Counted from the stretch's first letter, positions 43,735-53,660 are shown. The stretch: 64,000 nucleotides of DNA from Bacteroidetes oral taxon 274 str. F0058 (GCA_000163695.1 GG774890.1:192347-256346); one strand, 5' to 3'. Numbers and translations: made by a program. Notes: generated by a model from the letters alone, not told the origin.

Positions 43735-44631
43735 TATTTTTTTATTCAAATTTTTATCGGAAGAGGTGAAATAATGTTCTATTTTTTCCTTTACCGCCTC
43801 CATCAGCCAGATGGGCGTAGAGGTGGCTCCGCATATCCCTATCGAAGAGAAATGCTCGATATTGTCGAAGTCGATGTCGTTGAGTGATGCTACGAACATA
43901 GTGTTCGGATTTACGCTTCGGCACACGTCGAAGAGGACTTTGCCGTTCGACGAATTTTTGCCGCTGACGAATATTATCAGTTCGTAGCGGGAGGCAAACT
44001 CTTTTAACTCGGGTATCCTGTTCGATACCTGTCGGCATATAGTATCGTAATAGCGGAAATCGACGCCTTCTTTCAGGTTCTCTTTTATCTTGGCAACGAT
44101 AGAGTTGAACTCCTCTACCGACTTGGTTGTCTGCGAAAAGAGTATTATCTGACGCGAGAAGTCTATTTTGTTCAGGTCGCTTTCGTTTTCTATTACGATG
44201 TCGGAGTATCCTATCTGTCCTTCGAGCCCGATTACTTCGGCGTGCCCCTTTTTGCCGAGTATCACTATCTGTGCGTCGGGAGACTCTTCGTGTGCTTTTC
44301 GGATTTTTTGCTGCAGGGCGAGCACCACTCCGCACGAGGCATCTACTACGGTTATGTTGTTACGCTGAGCGATGTCGTATACCTCGGGCGGTTCGCCGTG
44401 AGCACGGAACAATACTTTGGTGTCTTTCAACTGCATAAACTGCTCTTTATCGATAGTTTGCAGTCCTTTGCGGTTCAGTCGCGACACCTCTTCGGAGTTG
44501 TGTACTATCTCACCCAGACAGTATAAAGATTTGTCGGTATTAAGCTCTTGCTCCGCTTTGCGTATGGCGCGTATTACCCCATGACAAAAGCCCGACCGCA
44601 CGTCTATTTCTATTTTTATCGATTTACTCAT
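43732..44631 (-). CDS. ispH: 4-hydroxy-3-methylbut-2-enyl diphosphate reductase
   Basis: 299 residues. IspH/LytB Fe-S enzyme of the MEP isoprenoid pathway, reducing HMBPP to IPP and DMAPP. The three cluster-cysteine regions are visible: SGFCHGV (C16), VDASCGVV and GICGATSTP, together with the RAHGEPP segment. The start codon overlaps the end of the exosortase gene by 8 nt, indicating tight coupling in the murI-tsaD-exosortase-ispH operon. Confidence 0.95.
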   Translation of the reverse strand: MSKSIKIEIDVRSGFCHGVIRAIRKAEQELNTDKSLYCLGEIVHNSEEVSRLNRKGLQTIDKEQFMQLKDTKVLFRAHGEPPEVYDIAQRNNITVVDASCGVVLALQQKIRKAHEESPDAQIVILGKKGHAEVIGLEGQIGYSDIVIENESDLNKIDFSRQIILFSQTTKSVEEFNSIVAKIKENLKEGVDFRYYDTICRQVSNRIPELKEFASRYELIIFVSGKNSSNGKVLFDVCRSVNPNTMFVASLNDIDFDNIEHFSSIGICGATSTPIWLMEAVKEKIEHYFTSSDKNLNKKI

Positions 44632-45196
44632 TTTTTTTGCCGAAATTAATGTTTTTGAATTTCTCTTCCCACGCTACCCATATCAGGAACATAAGTATAT
44701 AGAATAGATACTTCAGAATGTAGAGGTGCATCAGAGGGAAAAGATTGTAGTGGCTCTTGATAATAAGTATCAGAGAGGTAGTGCGTAAGATATTGATTGC
44801 GTAGCACAGAGCCAGTCCCAGCGGGATAAACCACAGTTTGTTTCGCCATTTGCCCTGAGCACATAGCATTATTACCAGAAAGATAAACATCTGTTTTATC
44901 CCCGTGCAACTCCACGCTATGCAGCCGCTTTTGCCGTTGGGGCAGTGGAAGACCGTTCCGTCAGTAAGGTATATGGAGTCGTCTATCAGATGTACAAGCC
45001 GATAAGTTACTTTGGCTACGTGTGCCGATACTTTGGCAATGTATTCGGATATGTCGTATTTGCCGAAAATCACTATTTGGTTTAGCTCATCGTTGCCGCT
45101 TACTACGAGTTTCCATACGAGGTTTGCTCCGAACATAGCAGCGAAGAATAGCAAAACTCCTTTGTATGTCGATATGAAATCTTTTATCTTATCCAT
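44624..45196 (-). CDS. Exosortase/archaeosortase family membrane protein
   Basis: 190 residues with about five hydrophobic segments (15-32, 103-112, 122-140, 141-148, 160-175). The transpeptidase-like triad of the family is readable: C97 in AWSCTGIKQ, R138 in NILRTTS and H157 in LMHLYI. Exosortases process proteins with C-terminal PEP-CTERM-like sorting signals at the cytoplasmic membrane; here no cognate substrate or exopolysaccharide cluster is nearby. It is encoded between tsaD (30 nt) and ispH (8-nt overlap), an unusual housekeeping context. Confidence 0.8.
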   Translation of the reverse strand: MDKIKDFISTYKGVLLFFAAMFGANLVWKLVVSGNDELNQIVIFGKYDISEYIAKVSAHVAKVTYRLVHLIDDSIYLTDGTVFHCPNGKSGCIAWSCTGIKQMFIFLVIMLCAQGKWRNKLWFIPLGLALCYAINILRTTSLILIIKSHYNLFPLMHLYILKYLFYILMFLIWVAWEEKFKNINFGKKNE

Positions 45197-45226
45197 AATA
45201 AATCATTGACTTTTGTAGTAAGGCAT

Positions 45227-46264
45227 TCAGATTGAGGTTCGGGCGAACGGCGGACGCGATATGTCGCAGAGGTAACCCCGTAGATATTTGTAGTATCCTG
45301 CTACGGCTATCATTGCGGCGTTGTCGGTGGTGAAAGCCGGTTTTGGTATGAACACCTGCCAACCTCTGCTGTTGCCTTGAGCTATCAGTTCTCGGCGAAG
45401 TCCCGAGTTTGCCGATACGCCGCCTGCTACGGCAATATTGTCGATTCCGAGTTGTTGCGAGGCAGCGATAAGTTTTTTCAGCAGAATATCTATGATGTTC
45501 TTTTGCAGCGAGGCGCAGAGGTCTGCTTTATTTTGTTCTATAAAATGGGGATTTGCAGCCACCTCATCGCGTAGGCGGTAGAGGAATGAGGTTTTCAGTC
45601 CGCTGAAGGAGTAGTCGAACCCTGCGATGTCGGGCATTGCGAAACGAAATTCCGTAGGGTTGCCCTCTTTGGCGAGGCGGTCTATGTGAGGACCGCCGGG
45701 GTACGGAAGCCCCATTATTTTGGCACATTTGTCGAAAGCCTCACCTGCAGCGTCGTCTATGGTCTGCCCTATTATCCGCATATCGAAGTAGTCGCGGACA
45801 AGTACTATCTGAGAGTTGCCACCGGATACCAGCAAGCATAGGAAAGGGAACGACGGGGCGGTGTGTTCTGTGTCGGGTTCGACTATGAAATGCGACAGCA
45901 CGTGTGCCTGTAAGTGATTGACGTCGACACAAGGGATACCCAAAGCAGTGGCGAAGCTCTTGGCAAACGACGTGCCTACCAGCAGCGAACCGAGCAGCCC
46001 TGGACCCAAGGTAAAGGCTACTGCGTCGATGTCTTGTTTGCCGATATTCGCTCTGCGGATAGCTGCCTCCACGACGGGGATAATATTTTTCTGATGTGCC
46101 CGTGAGGCAAGCTCGGGTACTACGCCGCCGTAGTCTTGGTGAACGGCTTGCGAGGCAATGACGTTAGACAGCACGCAGTTGTCGGCGAGGACGGCAGCCG
46201 ATGTGTCGTCGCACGAAGACTCTATGCCGAGTATTATGATGGGTTGGTTTTTTGCCGATGACAT
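45227..46264 (-). CDS. tsaD: tRNA N6-threonylcarbamoyladenosine biosynthesis protein TsaD
   Basis: 345 residues of the Kae1/TsaD ASKHA family. The N-terminal ILGIESSCDDTSAAVL is diagnostic, and the metal ligands are H117 and H121 in NHLQAH. LLVSGGNSQIVLV and AVAGGVSANSGLR complete the ATP site. It transfers threonylcarbamoyl to A37 of ANN-decoding tRNAs together with TsaB/TsaE (not in the window). It is 13 nt downstream of murI on the minus strand, in the same operon. Confidence 0.96.
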   Translation of the reverse strand: MSSAKNQPIIILGIESSCDDTSAAVLADNCVLSNVIASQAVHQDYGGVVPELASRAHQKNIIPVVEAAIRRANIGKQDIDAVAFTLGPGLLGSLLVGTSFAKSFATALGIPCVDVNHLQAHVLSHFIVEPDTEHTAPSFPFLCLLVSGGNSQIVLVRDYFDMRIIGQTIDDAAGEAFDKCAKIMGLPYPGGPHIDRLAKEGNPTEFRFAMPDIAGFDYSFSGLKTSFLYRLRDEVAANPHFIEQNKADLCASLQKNIIDILLKKLIAASQQLGIDNIAVAGGVSANSGLRRELIAQGNSRGWQVFIPKPAFTTDNAAMIAVAGYYKYLRGYLCDISRPPFARTSI

Positions 46265-46277
46265 TTGGGTGTTTGTT

Positions 46278-47093
46278 TTAAGTTAGGATAACGGTCTGTG
46301 CACTCAGCGGCTCTTGCCAAAATATGGAGGCGTGCTCCGAGAATTTACCTTCTGCCTCCGTAGTGTAGAACTCTACGGTAGAGCCTTTCGAACAGTATTG
46401 CTCCTGCTCGGGATGCCTGTGCAGATAATCGTCGAGGCTGGCGGCAACTATTGCTCCTTGGTGAACTATCCGTATGCCTTCGGGGACGAAGCGTGCAATA
46501 CTGTCGGCTATCAGCGGATAGTGGGTGCAGCCGAGAACGAGGGTATCTATATTGTTGTTTTTGGCAAGTATACTGTCGATGTATTTTTTTATGAAATAAT
46601 CGGCTCCGGCAGTGAGGTGTTCGTTGTTCTCTATCAATGGTACCCACATCGGGCACTCCTGCGATACTACTTCTATGCGGGGGAACAGTTTTTTTATTTC
46701 TATCTCGTACGATTGCGACCGTATAGTACCTGTTGTGCCGAGTATGCCTACCGTATTCGTTTTTGTCAGACTTCCGATGCTCTCGGCAGTGGGGCGTATT
46801 ACTCCGAGCACACGCCTATCGGGTGCGATAAGAGGCAGGTCATTCTGCTGTATCGACCGCAGAGCCTTAGCCGAAGCCGTATTGCAGGCGAGTATCACTA
46901 TACGGCAGTCCATATCGAACAGGCGTCGGACACACTGTAAGGTGTAGCCATATACCACCTCGTAACTGCGAGTACCGTACGGCGTGCGTGCGTTGTCACC
47001 GAGGTAGACGTAGTCGTACTGCGGCAGCTGCTCGATAATATCTTTTAGGACGGTAAGCCCCCCGTAACCCGAGTCGAAAACACCGATTTTCAT
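46278..47093 (-). CDS. murI: Glutamate racemase
   Basis: 271 residues from the ATG at 47093, beginning MKIGVFDSGYGGL. An upstream TTG (47126) extends the frame but lies in the -7 promoter box and is rejected. The two catalytic cysteines are in ILACNTASA and VLGCTHYPL. It supplies D-glutamate for peptidoglycan. First gene of the murI-tsaD-exosortase-ispH operon, with a leader of only about 20-25 nt. Confidence 0.94.
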   Translation of the reverse strand: MKIGVFDSGYGGLTVLKDIIEQLPQYDYVYLGDNARTPYGTRSYEVVYGYTLQCVRRLFDMDCRIVILACNTASAKALRSIQQNDLPLIAPDRRVLGVIRPTAESIGSLTKTNTVGILGTTGTIRSQSYEIEIKKLFPRIEVVSQECPMWVPLIENNEHLTAGADYFIKKYIDSILAKNNNIDTLVLGCTHYPLIADSIARFVPEGIRIVHQGAIVAASLDDYLHRHPEQEQYCSKGSTVEFYTTEAEGKFSEHASIFWQEPLSAQTVILT

Positions 47094-47123
47094 CTCTGCG
47101 AAGTGTATAAAAGTAATTCGGTG

Positions 47124-47131
47124 CAAAGTTA
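47124..47131 (-). promoter_or_regulatory. -7 box of the murI-tsaD-exosortase-ispH operon
   Basis: The minus strand reads TAACTTTG 31 nt before the murI start; no TTG found at the -33 position. Confidence 0.65.
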
Positions 47132-47353
47132 ATATTTTTTCGTTTGCCGTCGCCGTGTCGTCGTGTGCATTTGATATTGTTGCGGGGATAGAGAGACGAT
47201 ATGCCTTAGCTTTTCGTTTTATTACGGCATCGAATGCAATTGCGAATTTATAAACATTGAAACATTGAAGTGTTGAAGCGATTAGGCAACATTCGTAAAT
47301 TGTAATTGTTGTTTCTTAATTCACCCTTATCCGATTTTGTCGACAGTAAACGA
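47132..47353. other. Gap between murI and the atp operon
   Basis: No ORF. It contains short near-direct repeats ACATTGAA (about 47257-47275); otherwise nothing recognised. The atp operon terminator is at its right. Confidence 0.4.
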
Positions 47354-47387
47354 TACAAAAGAAGAGACAGACCGTATGCCTGTCTCT
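47354..47387 (-). terminator. Terminator of the ATP synthase operon
   Basis: AGAGACAG (47363-47370) and CTGTCTCT (47380-47387) form an 8-bp stem; on the minus strand it is followed by TCTTTTGT, 36 nt after the atpG stop. Confidence 0.75.
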
Positions 47388-47422
47388 TGCCTTATTCTTG
47401 AGTGAATTTAATTGTGTCGTCC

Positions 47423-48298
47423 TTATTTCAACGCTTCGGAGCCGCCGACTATGTCGAGCAGTTCTGAGGTTATAGCCTGCTGACGTTGCTTGTTGAACTG
47501 TATCGAAAGCTCTTTGAGCAGGTCTTCGGCGTTGTCGGTAGCTATCTGCATAGCGACCATACGTGCAGCCTGTTCGGCGGCAGCCGAGTCGAGCAGTATG
47601 GAGTAGAACTTAGTCCTCAGCGACTTAGGCAACAGTACGTCGAGTAGTTCGTTTCGCGAAGGCTCTACGATGTAGTCGGCATTGAGGCTGTTTTCTGTTC
47701 CCATACCGTCGAGCGATACGGGCAAGAACGTTTCGTCGGTAGGCACTTGCACCGACGTGGTTTTGAAGTGGTTGTACAAGAAATGTACCTTGTCGGTTCG
47801 TTTTGCCAAGAAGTCGGATATGATAGTGTCTACAATAGCTTTGGCAGCCGAAAACTCGGGCTTTTCTATCAGTGTGTTGAAGCCGTTGCGAAGCTCTACT
47901 CCCTGATAGTTTTTCCTGATATTATCGTCTATCTTTTTGCCGATGGCGTAAATCTCTACCTCTACGTTCTGCGACAGGTACTCTTTGTACGTTTTTGCAA
48001 ACATACCGATAATGTTGGAATTGAATGCACCACACAGGCTCGAGTTGGATGTTACCGCCACCAACGTTACGCGGCGTATCTCTTCGCGACGTTCTGCCAG
48101 AGGGGTAGTATACGTCTCTTCGGCGGCAAGATAGTTGCCGAGTATCCGAGTCAGTTGTCGTTCGTACGGCAAAAAGTTCTCTACCATATTCTGTGCCTTG
48201 TGTAGCTTTGCCGAAGAAATCATCTTCATGGCCGAAGTGATTTTCTGAGTCGATTTTACCGACTTTATCCTCCCTTTTATCTCTTTTAACGAAGCCAT
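47423..48298 (-). CDS. atpG: F1 ATP synthase gamma subunit
   Basis: 291 residues: central rotor shaft of F1. The N-terminal coiled-coil start SLKEIKGRIKSVKSTQKITSAMKM and the C-terminal MQIATDNAEDLLKELSIQFNKQRQQAITSEL helix are conserved family signatures. Last gene of the operon, 67 nt after atpA and followed by the terminator at 47354-47387. Confidence 0.96.
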   Translation of the reverse strand: MASLKEIKGRIKSVKSTQKITSAMKMISSAKLHKAQNMVENFLPYERQLTRILGNYLAAEETYTTPLAERREEIRRVTLVAVTSNSSLCGAFNSNIIGMFAKTYKEYLSQNVEVEIYAIGKKIDDNIRKNYQGVELRNGFNTLIEKPEFSAAKAIVDTIISDFLAKRTDKVHFLYNHFKTTSVQVPTDETFLPVSLDGMGTENSLNADYIVEPSRNELLDVLLPKSLRTKFYSILLDSAAAEQAARMVAMQIATDNAEDLLKELSIQFNKQRQQAITSELLDIVGGSEALK

Positions 48299-48365
48299 AT
48301 ATCAACCTGACCTCTTCGGCACATACGACAGGTAAAGCCGTATCGTCCGAAGAGTTATAACAATT

Positions 48366-49946
48366 TTATTTAACCATGCTTTGTACTATGTTGTTGGCTA
48401 CTTCGACAAGGACACGCTCGGTCTCTTCGTTCAGTACGCCTTGCCGCAGAGTATCGAGCGTATCGCGATGCTTCGACTCCAATACGTTGTTGTATTCTGC
48501 AATGAAATCGTTTATCTTATCCAGTGGCAGGTCGAAGAGCAAACCCTTAGTTCCTGCATATACGATGGCTATCTGTTTCTCGACAGGATAGGGTTTGTAT
48601 TGCGGCTGCACGAGCAGTGTGGCGTTTTTGCGTCCTTTGTCGAGAGTACGCTTCGTAACGGGGTCCATATCGCCGCCGAACTTGGAGAACGCCTCCAATT
48701 CGCGATACTGAGCCTGGTCGGTTTTCAGAGTACCTGCAATCTTTTTCATCGCCTTTATCTGAGCGTTACCGCCCACACGCGATACCGATATACCCACGTT
48801 GATGGCAGGGCGGATACCTGCATTGAAAAGACCTGTCTCGAGGAATATCTGTCCGTCGGTAATGGAGATAACGTTAGTGGGGATATATGCCGATACGTCG
48901 CCCGCTTGTGTCTCAATTATCGGCAGAGCTGTCAGCGAGCCACCTCCCTTGATTTTGTCTTTGAGCACCTCGGGCAAGTCGTTCATCTGGCGTGCCACAT
49001 CGTCGTTGGCAATTATCTTGGCAGCTCTCTCGAGCAGACGTGAGTGAAGATAGAATATATCGCCCGGATATGCTTCGCGTCCCGACGGGCGACGCAGTAT
49101 CAACGATACTTCGCGGTATGCCACAGCCTGCTTCGACAAGTCGTCGTATATCACAAGTGCGTGTCTGCCCGTATCTCTGAAATATTCGCCAATAGCGGCT
49201 CCCGCAAACGGAGCATAGAACCGCAGTGCGGCAGGGTCTGATGCCGAAGCGGAGATGACGATGGTGTAGTCCATTGCTCCTTTCTCTTCGAGGATATTCA
49301 CTATGTTTGCCACCGTAGAGCCTTTTTGCCCGATAGCTACATAGATACAATATACGGGTTTGCCCGCCAGATAGTTGTCTCTCTGGTTGATGATGGTATC
49401 GATACCGATGGCGGTCTTTCCCGTTTGGCGGTCGCCTATGATGAGCTCACGTTGTCCGCGACCGATAGGTATCATAGCATCGATGGCTATAAGCCCTGTT
49501 TGTAGAGGTTCGTTTACCGGTTGTCGGAATATTACGCCCGGAGCTTTGCGTTCCAGAGGCATCTCGAGCAGTTCGCCGTCGATAGAGCCTCGTCCGTCGA
49601 TGGGCTGCCCCAGTGGGTTGATGACTCGTCCTACAAGCCCCTCGCCTGTGGGAATAGAGGCGATTTTACGAGTGCGTTTCACTATGTCGCCCTCCTTGAT
49701 ATTGGCGGTTGTACCGAGCAGCACTGCACCTACATTGTCTTCTTCGAGGTTCATCACTACGGCTCTCTCGCCGTTTTCGAACTCGAGCAGTTCGCCGCTC
49801 TCGGCGTTGCTCAGACCGAATATGCGTACCACACCGTCGGATACTTGCAGCACACGCCCTACCTCCTCGAATTTTACCTTTGTATCGATGCCTTCGAGTT
49901 GCATTTTCAATACATCAGATACTTCACTTACTTTTATATTAGGCAT
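48366..49946 (-). CDS. atpA: F1 ATP synthase alpha subunit
   Basis: 526 residues. The P-loop GDRQTGKT is at 171-178, and the [14 protein letters not shown] signature (with the regulatory arginine) is present near residue 370. The non-catalytic nucleotide-binding subunit of the F1 hexamer. It lies between atpH and atpG. Confidence 0.98.
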   Translation of the reverse strand: MPNIKVSEVSDVLKMQLEGIDTKVKFEEVGRVLQVSDGVVRIFGLSNAESGELLEFENGERAVVMNLEEDNVGAVLLGTTANIKEGDIVKRTRKIASIPTGEGLVGRVINPLGQPIDGRGSIDGELLEMPLERKAPGVIFRQPVNEPLQTGLIAIDAMIPIGRGQRELIIGDRQTGKTAIGIDTIINQRDNYLAGKPVYCIYVAIGQKGSTVANIVNILEEKGAMDYTIVISASASDPAALRFYAPFAGAAIGEYFRDTGRHALVIYDDLSKQAVAYREVSLILRRPSGREAYPGDIFYLHSRLLERAAKIIANDDVARQMNDLPEVLKDKIKGGGSLTALPIIETQAGDVSAYIPTNVISITDGQIFLETGLFNAGIRPAINVGISVSRVGGNAQIKAMKKIAGTLKTDQAQYRELEAFSKFGGDMDPVTKRTLDKGRKNATLLVQPQYKPYPVEKQIAIVYAGTKGLLFDLPLDKINDFIAEYNNVLESKHRDTLDTLRQGVLNEETERVLVEVANNIVQSMVK

Positions 49947-50061
49947 AATGTCTTGTTTAATCTTTTAATTCTTTCCGAACAACCCGTAGCGCATTGCCTA
50001 TTGTCCGTATTTTTCTTTTTTTGTTATTAAAATAAATCAATTCTATGCACGTCTATTAACT

Positions 50062-50601
50062 CTATCTACGCAATAATCCGAGCTTTATGTCGTTCAACTG
50101 ACTACTTACCGAGGCATCGAGCCGCAGGTCTTCTATTTCGAGTACAAAACCGCCTATCATACGCTCGTCCGTACGGTTTTCGAAGTCTACCTCCTGGTTG
50201 TTTTGTGCCACGAGCCTCTCCAATGCTTTGCGTGCCTCGTCGCTTATCGGTGAAGCACTGTGTAGCCTTACCGACACTATATTCTTGGCTTTTTTGTATA
50301 TATCTTCGTACATCAAAGCTATTGGGTAGGCGTAGTCTACACGGTCGTTGTCTACTATCAGTTGCAGTACTCTCAGACACTCGGGAGATATGTTTTCGCC
50401 TGCGGCAGCCTGCAGCACAGCGAGTTTCTTCGGTTTCTCCAACGTGGGGTTGTCCAACAAATCTCTCATCTGCGGCAACGACAGAAAACTCGCCGCCAGA
50501 GTCTGAAACTCTCGGTACAGCGTGGTCTCCGCCTTGTTTTCGGCAGCATATTCGTATATCGCCTTTGCGTAACGAGTAGAAATCTTACTGAATTGTATCA
50601 T
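50062..50601 (-). CDS. atpH: ATP synthase delta subunit (OSCP homologue)
   Basis: 179 residues. N-terminal ISTRYAKAIYEYA, typical of the delta/OSCP family, then a helical bundle; the C-terminal MIGGFVLEIEDLRLDASVSSQL segment is the conserved end. It links F1 to the peripheral stalk. It is 5 nt from atpF, so tightly coupled. Confidence 0.93.
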   Translation of the reverse strand: MIQFSKISTRYAKAIYEYAAENKAETTLYREFQTLAASFLSLPQMRDLLDNPTLEKPKKLAVLQAAAGENISPECLRVLQLIVDNDRVDYAYPIALMYEDIYKKAKNIVSVRLHSASPISDEARKALERLVAQNNQEVDFENRTDERMIGGFVLEIEDLRLDASVSSQLNDIKLGLLRR

Positions 50602-50606
50602 CTCTT

Positions 50607-51113
50607 TTATGCGGCAGATTGAGCTTCTGCTATCAACTTATCGACAAAAGCACGCTGCTCTTCGCTGCGGTCGAGTTGTTTTCTCATTATCTTCTCGGCA
50701 ATAGCTATCGACATCTCGGCAATGGCGTTGTTTATGTCGTTCATTGCCTTCTCTTTCTCTTTCTCGATAGCAAGCTTGCTGTCGGCAATCATACGGGCAA
50801 CCTCTTCTTGTGCCTGTTGCTTTGCTTCGGCTATTATCTTTGCCTTTATCTCGGTTGCCTCTTTGAGTATGCGTACCTCTTCTTCTCTACTGTGTCTTAT
50901 AATGTCTTCGCTCTCTTTTACTATCCCTGCAAGTCGCTCATTGGCAGCTTTTGCCGAGTTGAGCGAGTCGTCGATGAACTTCTTTCGTTCGTCGACCTTA
51001 TTGACTATGATAGGAAAACCGAACTTGGCAAGTAGAAAAAACACTATGCCGAAGCAAACAAGCATCCAGAATAATAGCCCAATATCGGGTGTCAATAAAC
51101 TCATATCTTTCAA
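50607..51113 (-). CDS. atpF: Fo ATP synthase subunit b
   Basis: 168 residues: one N-terminal membrane helix (GLLFWMLVCFGIVFFLLAKFGF, about residues 12-33) followed by a long charged coiled coil rich in Glu/Lys/Ala (stator stalk). A structured spacer separates it from atpE; atpH follows 5 nt downstream. Confidence 0.95.
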   Translation of the reverse strand: MKDMSLLTPDIGLLFWMLVCFGIVFFLLAKFGFPIIVNKVDERKKFIDDSLNSAKAANERLAGIVKESEDIIRHSREEEVRILKEATEIKAKIIAEAKQQAQEEVARMIADSKLAIEKEKEKAMNDINNAIAEMSIAIAEKIMRKQLDRSEEQRAFVDKLIAEAQSAA

Positions 51114-51150
51114 TTTTTAATGAATAAAAACCAAAAACTCAATAGCTTTG

Positions 51151-51204
51151 GGACAAGACTTCGCTATGCGCTCCGCCCACTATGGGCAAAGACACACCTT
51201 GTCC
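51151..51204 (-). promoter_or_regulatory. Hairpin in the atpE-atpF spacer
   Basis: Outer stem GGACAAG (51151-51157)/CTTGTCC (51198-51204) and a nested stem GCCCA/TGGGC (51175-51179/51183-51187). In transcription direction it lies just after atpE and is followed by T-rich sequence (GAGTTTTTGGTTTTTT), so it could be a partial terminator or an mRNA stabiliser for the highly expressed c subunit. Confidence 0.55.
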
Positions 51205-51233
51205 GCAACTATCCGTCTGTCGGTACTATACGA

Positions 51234-51497
<264 letters not shown>

Positions 51498-51541
51498 TTA
51501 ATTATTAAATTTTTGATTTATTTTTCGATTGATTTTCTTTC

Positions 51542-52639
51542 TCAATGACTTTTCTGATGATGAGGTTCTGCTTGCGACAACCCGATGAATACTGCCGAAA
51601 GTATTGTAAATACGTATGCCTGAATGTAGGCTACCAATACTTCGAGGAGATTTACGAAAGTGGTCATTATCACCGACAATACCGTCATTCCCGCATTCAT
51701 AGCCGTGCCCAACTCTACTGTAACGAACACTATGCAAACGAGCCCTATTATTACCGAGTGCCCTGCCAATATATTGGCAAACAGACGAATCATAAGAGCG
51801 AACGGTTTGGTGAACATACCTATCACCTCTATAACAGGTATTAGCGGTACGGGAACTTTGAGCCACCAAGGTACGTTAGGCCAGAATATCTCTTTCCAAT
51901 ACTCTCGGGTGCCGAAGATATTGACTATGACAAAGGTAAACATAGCCAGCGTAAAGGTGATGGCTATATTACCCGTTATGTTGGCTCCCCCGGGGAATAT
52001 GGGCACCAGTCCCATCAGGTTATTGATGAATATAAAGAAAAATGCCGTAAGCAGATATGGCGTATAACGCTTGTAATTTTTGCCTACACACGGTTTGATG
52101 ACTCCGTCTACTATGCTCATTATAAACATCTCTATGGCAGCTACAAATCCTTTCGGGTTTGCCTCTGTAGTGCCTTTGTTTCGGTACCAGCGGGCACAGA
52201 GCAGTAATATGATTACAAGTATAGAACTGTTTATCATCAAGGCAAATACGTTTTTGGTGATGGAGAAGTCCAGTGGGCGAATCTCCTCGCCCTGTGCGGA
52301 GGTCTCTACTATTTTGCCTCTATATTTTTCGGAGTGTGATATTTTGAATCCCTTGTACGAAGAGTGTCCGTGTTCGAACCTCGAAGACGAAAACAGATGC
52401 CACTCACCGTCGGCACTACGCACTATCACAGGCAGCGGAATGGATATCTCGTGCCCTTTGTATGTAGCTATATGCCAATAATAGCTGTCGCCTATGTGTT
52501 CCAAGATAAACTCGGGGATATTCATCTTACCTTCGGAAGCCGTGGCTACGGCTACGGAGTCGCTCTCCAAACGGTTGTCGGCAAACGATACAAGACTGAA
52601 TAATAGTATTATTGCTATTGTAAATATCTTTTTCGACAT
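51542..52639 (-). CDS. atpB: Fo ATP synthase subunit a, Bacteroidota long form
   Basis: 365 residues, much longer than the 250-270 of most bacteria: a signal peptide (residues 1-20) and a soluble domain of about 120 residues precede the five or six membrane helices. This is characteristic of Bacteroidota. The essential arginine lies in the ...FALMIRLFANILAGH segment. It is preceded by two PH-domain-like genes with only 2 nt between. Confidence 0.95.
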   Translation of the reverse strand: MSKKIFTIAIILLFSLVSFADNRLESDSVAVATASEGKMNIPEFILEHIGDSYYWHIATYKGHEISIPLPVIVRSADGEWHLFSSSRFEHGHSSYKGFKISHSEKYRGKIVETSAQGEEIRPLDFSITKNVFALMINSSILVIILLLCARWYRNKGTTEANPKGFVAAIEMFIMSIVDGVIKPCVGKNYKRYTPYLLTAFFFIFINNLMGLVPIFPGGANITGNIAITFTLAMFTFVIVNIFGTREYWKEIFWPNVPWWLKVPVPLIPVIEVIGMFTKPFALMIRLFANILAGHSVIIGLVCIVFVTVELGTAMNAGMTVLSVIMTTFVNLLEVLVAYIQAYVFTILSAVFIGLSQAEPHHQKSH

Positions 52640-52641
52640 AT

Positions 52642-53163
52642 TTACGGGGTATTATTTTTTACGGTTTCGATAAAGACATTAGGATTGGCACAACTTATGA
52701 CATAGACTTTATCGTTGGTTTTTATTAATGTTCTGTTTTTTGTATCTGTTGCAAACATTTCAAACTTTCCAATCTGAGGATTTTTAAATTTTCCCAAGAA
52801 TCCAAAAAGTCCGCCCGAACCGAAAGTTCTCACAGTATTTTTGCTATCTTCGCTTGTATATCTGCGTATCTCTACAATATCTTCAATAGGTATGGTTATT
52901 CCACCTTTGAACTGATTAATATAGATAGTACCTTTATCTACAATCACTTTTAGCGGCATATATGGCAGGATAACAAATGTTAAAATTAGAGGCAAAATAG
53001 CAATAAAGGCATAAATAAATACCAATATCGGTCTCTTTTTGTTACTTTTATAGCCCTTGAGAAAAGACAGTAGCATTTTTACAGAAATAAATAACATAAG
53101 GGTAACCACTAATATGGTGATTGTTATCGTTCTCTGTCCCCAATTACATGCAAATTCAGTCAT
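52642..53163 (-). CDS. PH-domain-like membrane protein, paralogue 2
   Basis: 173 residues: two N-terminal membrane helices (about 13-33 and 44-67) followed by a beta-rich domain with FGSGGLFGFLGKFKNPQIGKF and a C-terminal FIETVKNN helix, as in bacterial PH-like domains anchored in the membrane. It is clearly paralogous to the next gene upstream (shared SGGxFGxLGxF...P-x-x-GK and VISC/VFSC). It overlaps that gene by 4 nt and abuts atpB. It is not a known ATP synthase component. AT-rich compared with atp genes. Confidence 0.65.
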   Translation of the reverse strand: MTEFACNWGQRTITITILVVTLMLFISVKMLLSFLKGYKSNKKRPILVFIYAFIAILPLILTFVILPYMPLKVIVDKGTIYINQFKGGITIPIEDIVEIRRYTSEDSKNTVRTFGSGGLFGFLGKFKNPQIGKFEMFATDTKNRTLIKTNDKVYVISCANPNVFIETVKNNTP

Positions 53164-53642
53164 AATGAATGCTTTTTTATGGTTTCTACAACTGACACAG
53201 CATTTTTACAGCTAAAAACATATGTCTTCCCCTTTTGGGTTTTAATAAAAAAAGTTTGTTTTCTATCTCCTATATAGGCAACATATTTACCCAACGGAGG
53301 AGCTGAAAATATTCCCAAATATCCAAAAAAACCACCACTGCCAAAAAGTCTTATACTTCCATACTTGGATGCATATAAATCCACTTCGGTTATATCATCG
53401 TGTTTTATGACGACCTTCCCTAACACTTTTTTTAGAATAAAACGAGATTTGTCAATTGTTACATACAACGGTGCATTCAGAATACAAACAGCAAAAGTAA
53501 CCATTATAAGAGTTAATGCCAAAGAAGACAATACTCCTATATTTTTTATAAGGTTCGGTACAGCAAAGAGTAAAATTGCCGTTACAATAATAGTAATAAT
53601 CTTTACCTCTTTGCTCCAATAAACATTTTGTCTTACATTCAT
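53160..53642 (-). CDS. PH-domain-like membrane protein, paralogue 1
   Basis: 160 residues with two N-terminal membrane helices (about 12-31 and 34-55), then a PH-like beta domain: LYVTIDKSRFILKKVLGKVVIKHDDITEVD, LFGSGGFFGYLGIFSAPPLGK and a terminal VVETIKKH helix. It has its own promoter at 53661-53691 with a leader of only about 12 nt, and overlaps its paralogue by ATGA. It looks inserted into the atp operon between the small membrane gene and atpB; its function is unknown. Confidence 0.65.
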   Translation of the reverse strand: MNVRQNVYWSKEVKIITIIVTAILLFAVPNLIKNIGVLSSLALTLIMVTFAVCILNAPLYVTIDKSRFILKKVLGKVVIKHDDITEVDLYASKYGSIRLFGSGGFFGYLGIFSAPPLGKYVAYIGDRKQTFFIKTQKGKTYVFSCKNAVSVVETIKKHSL

Positions 53643-53660
53643 TATATATTCTTATAGTTG

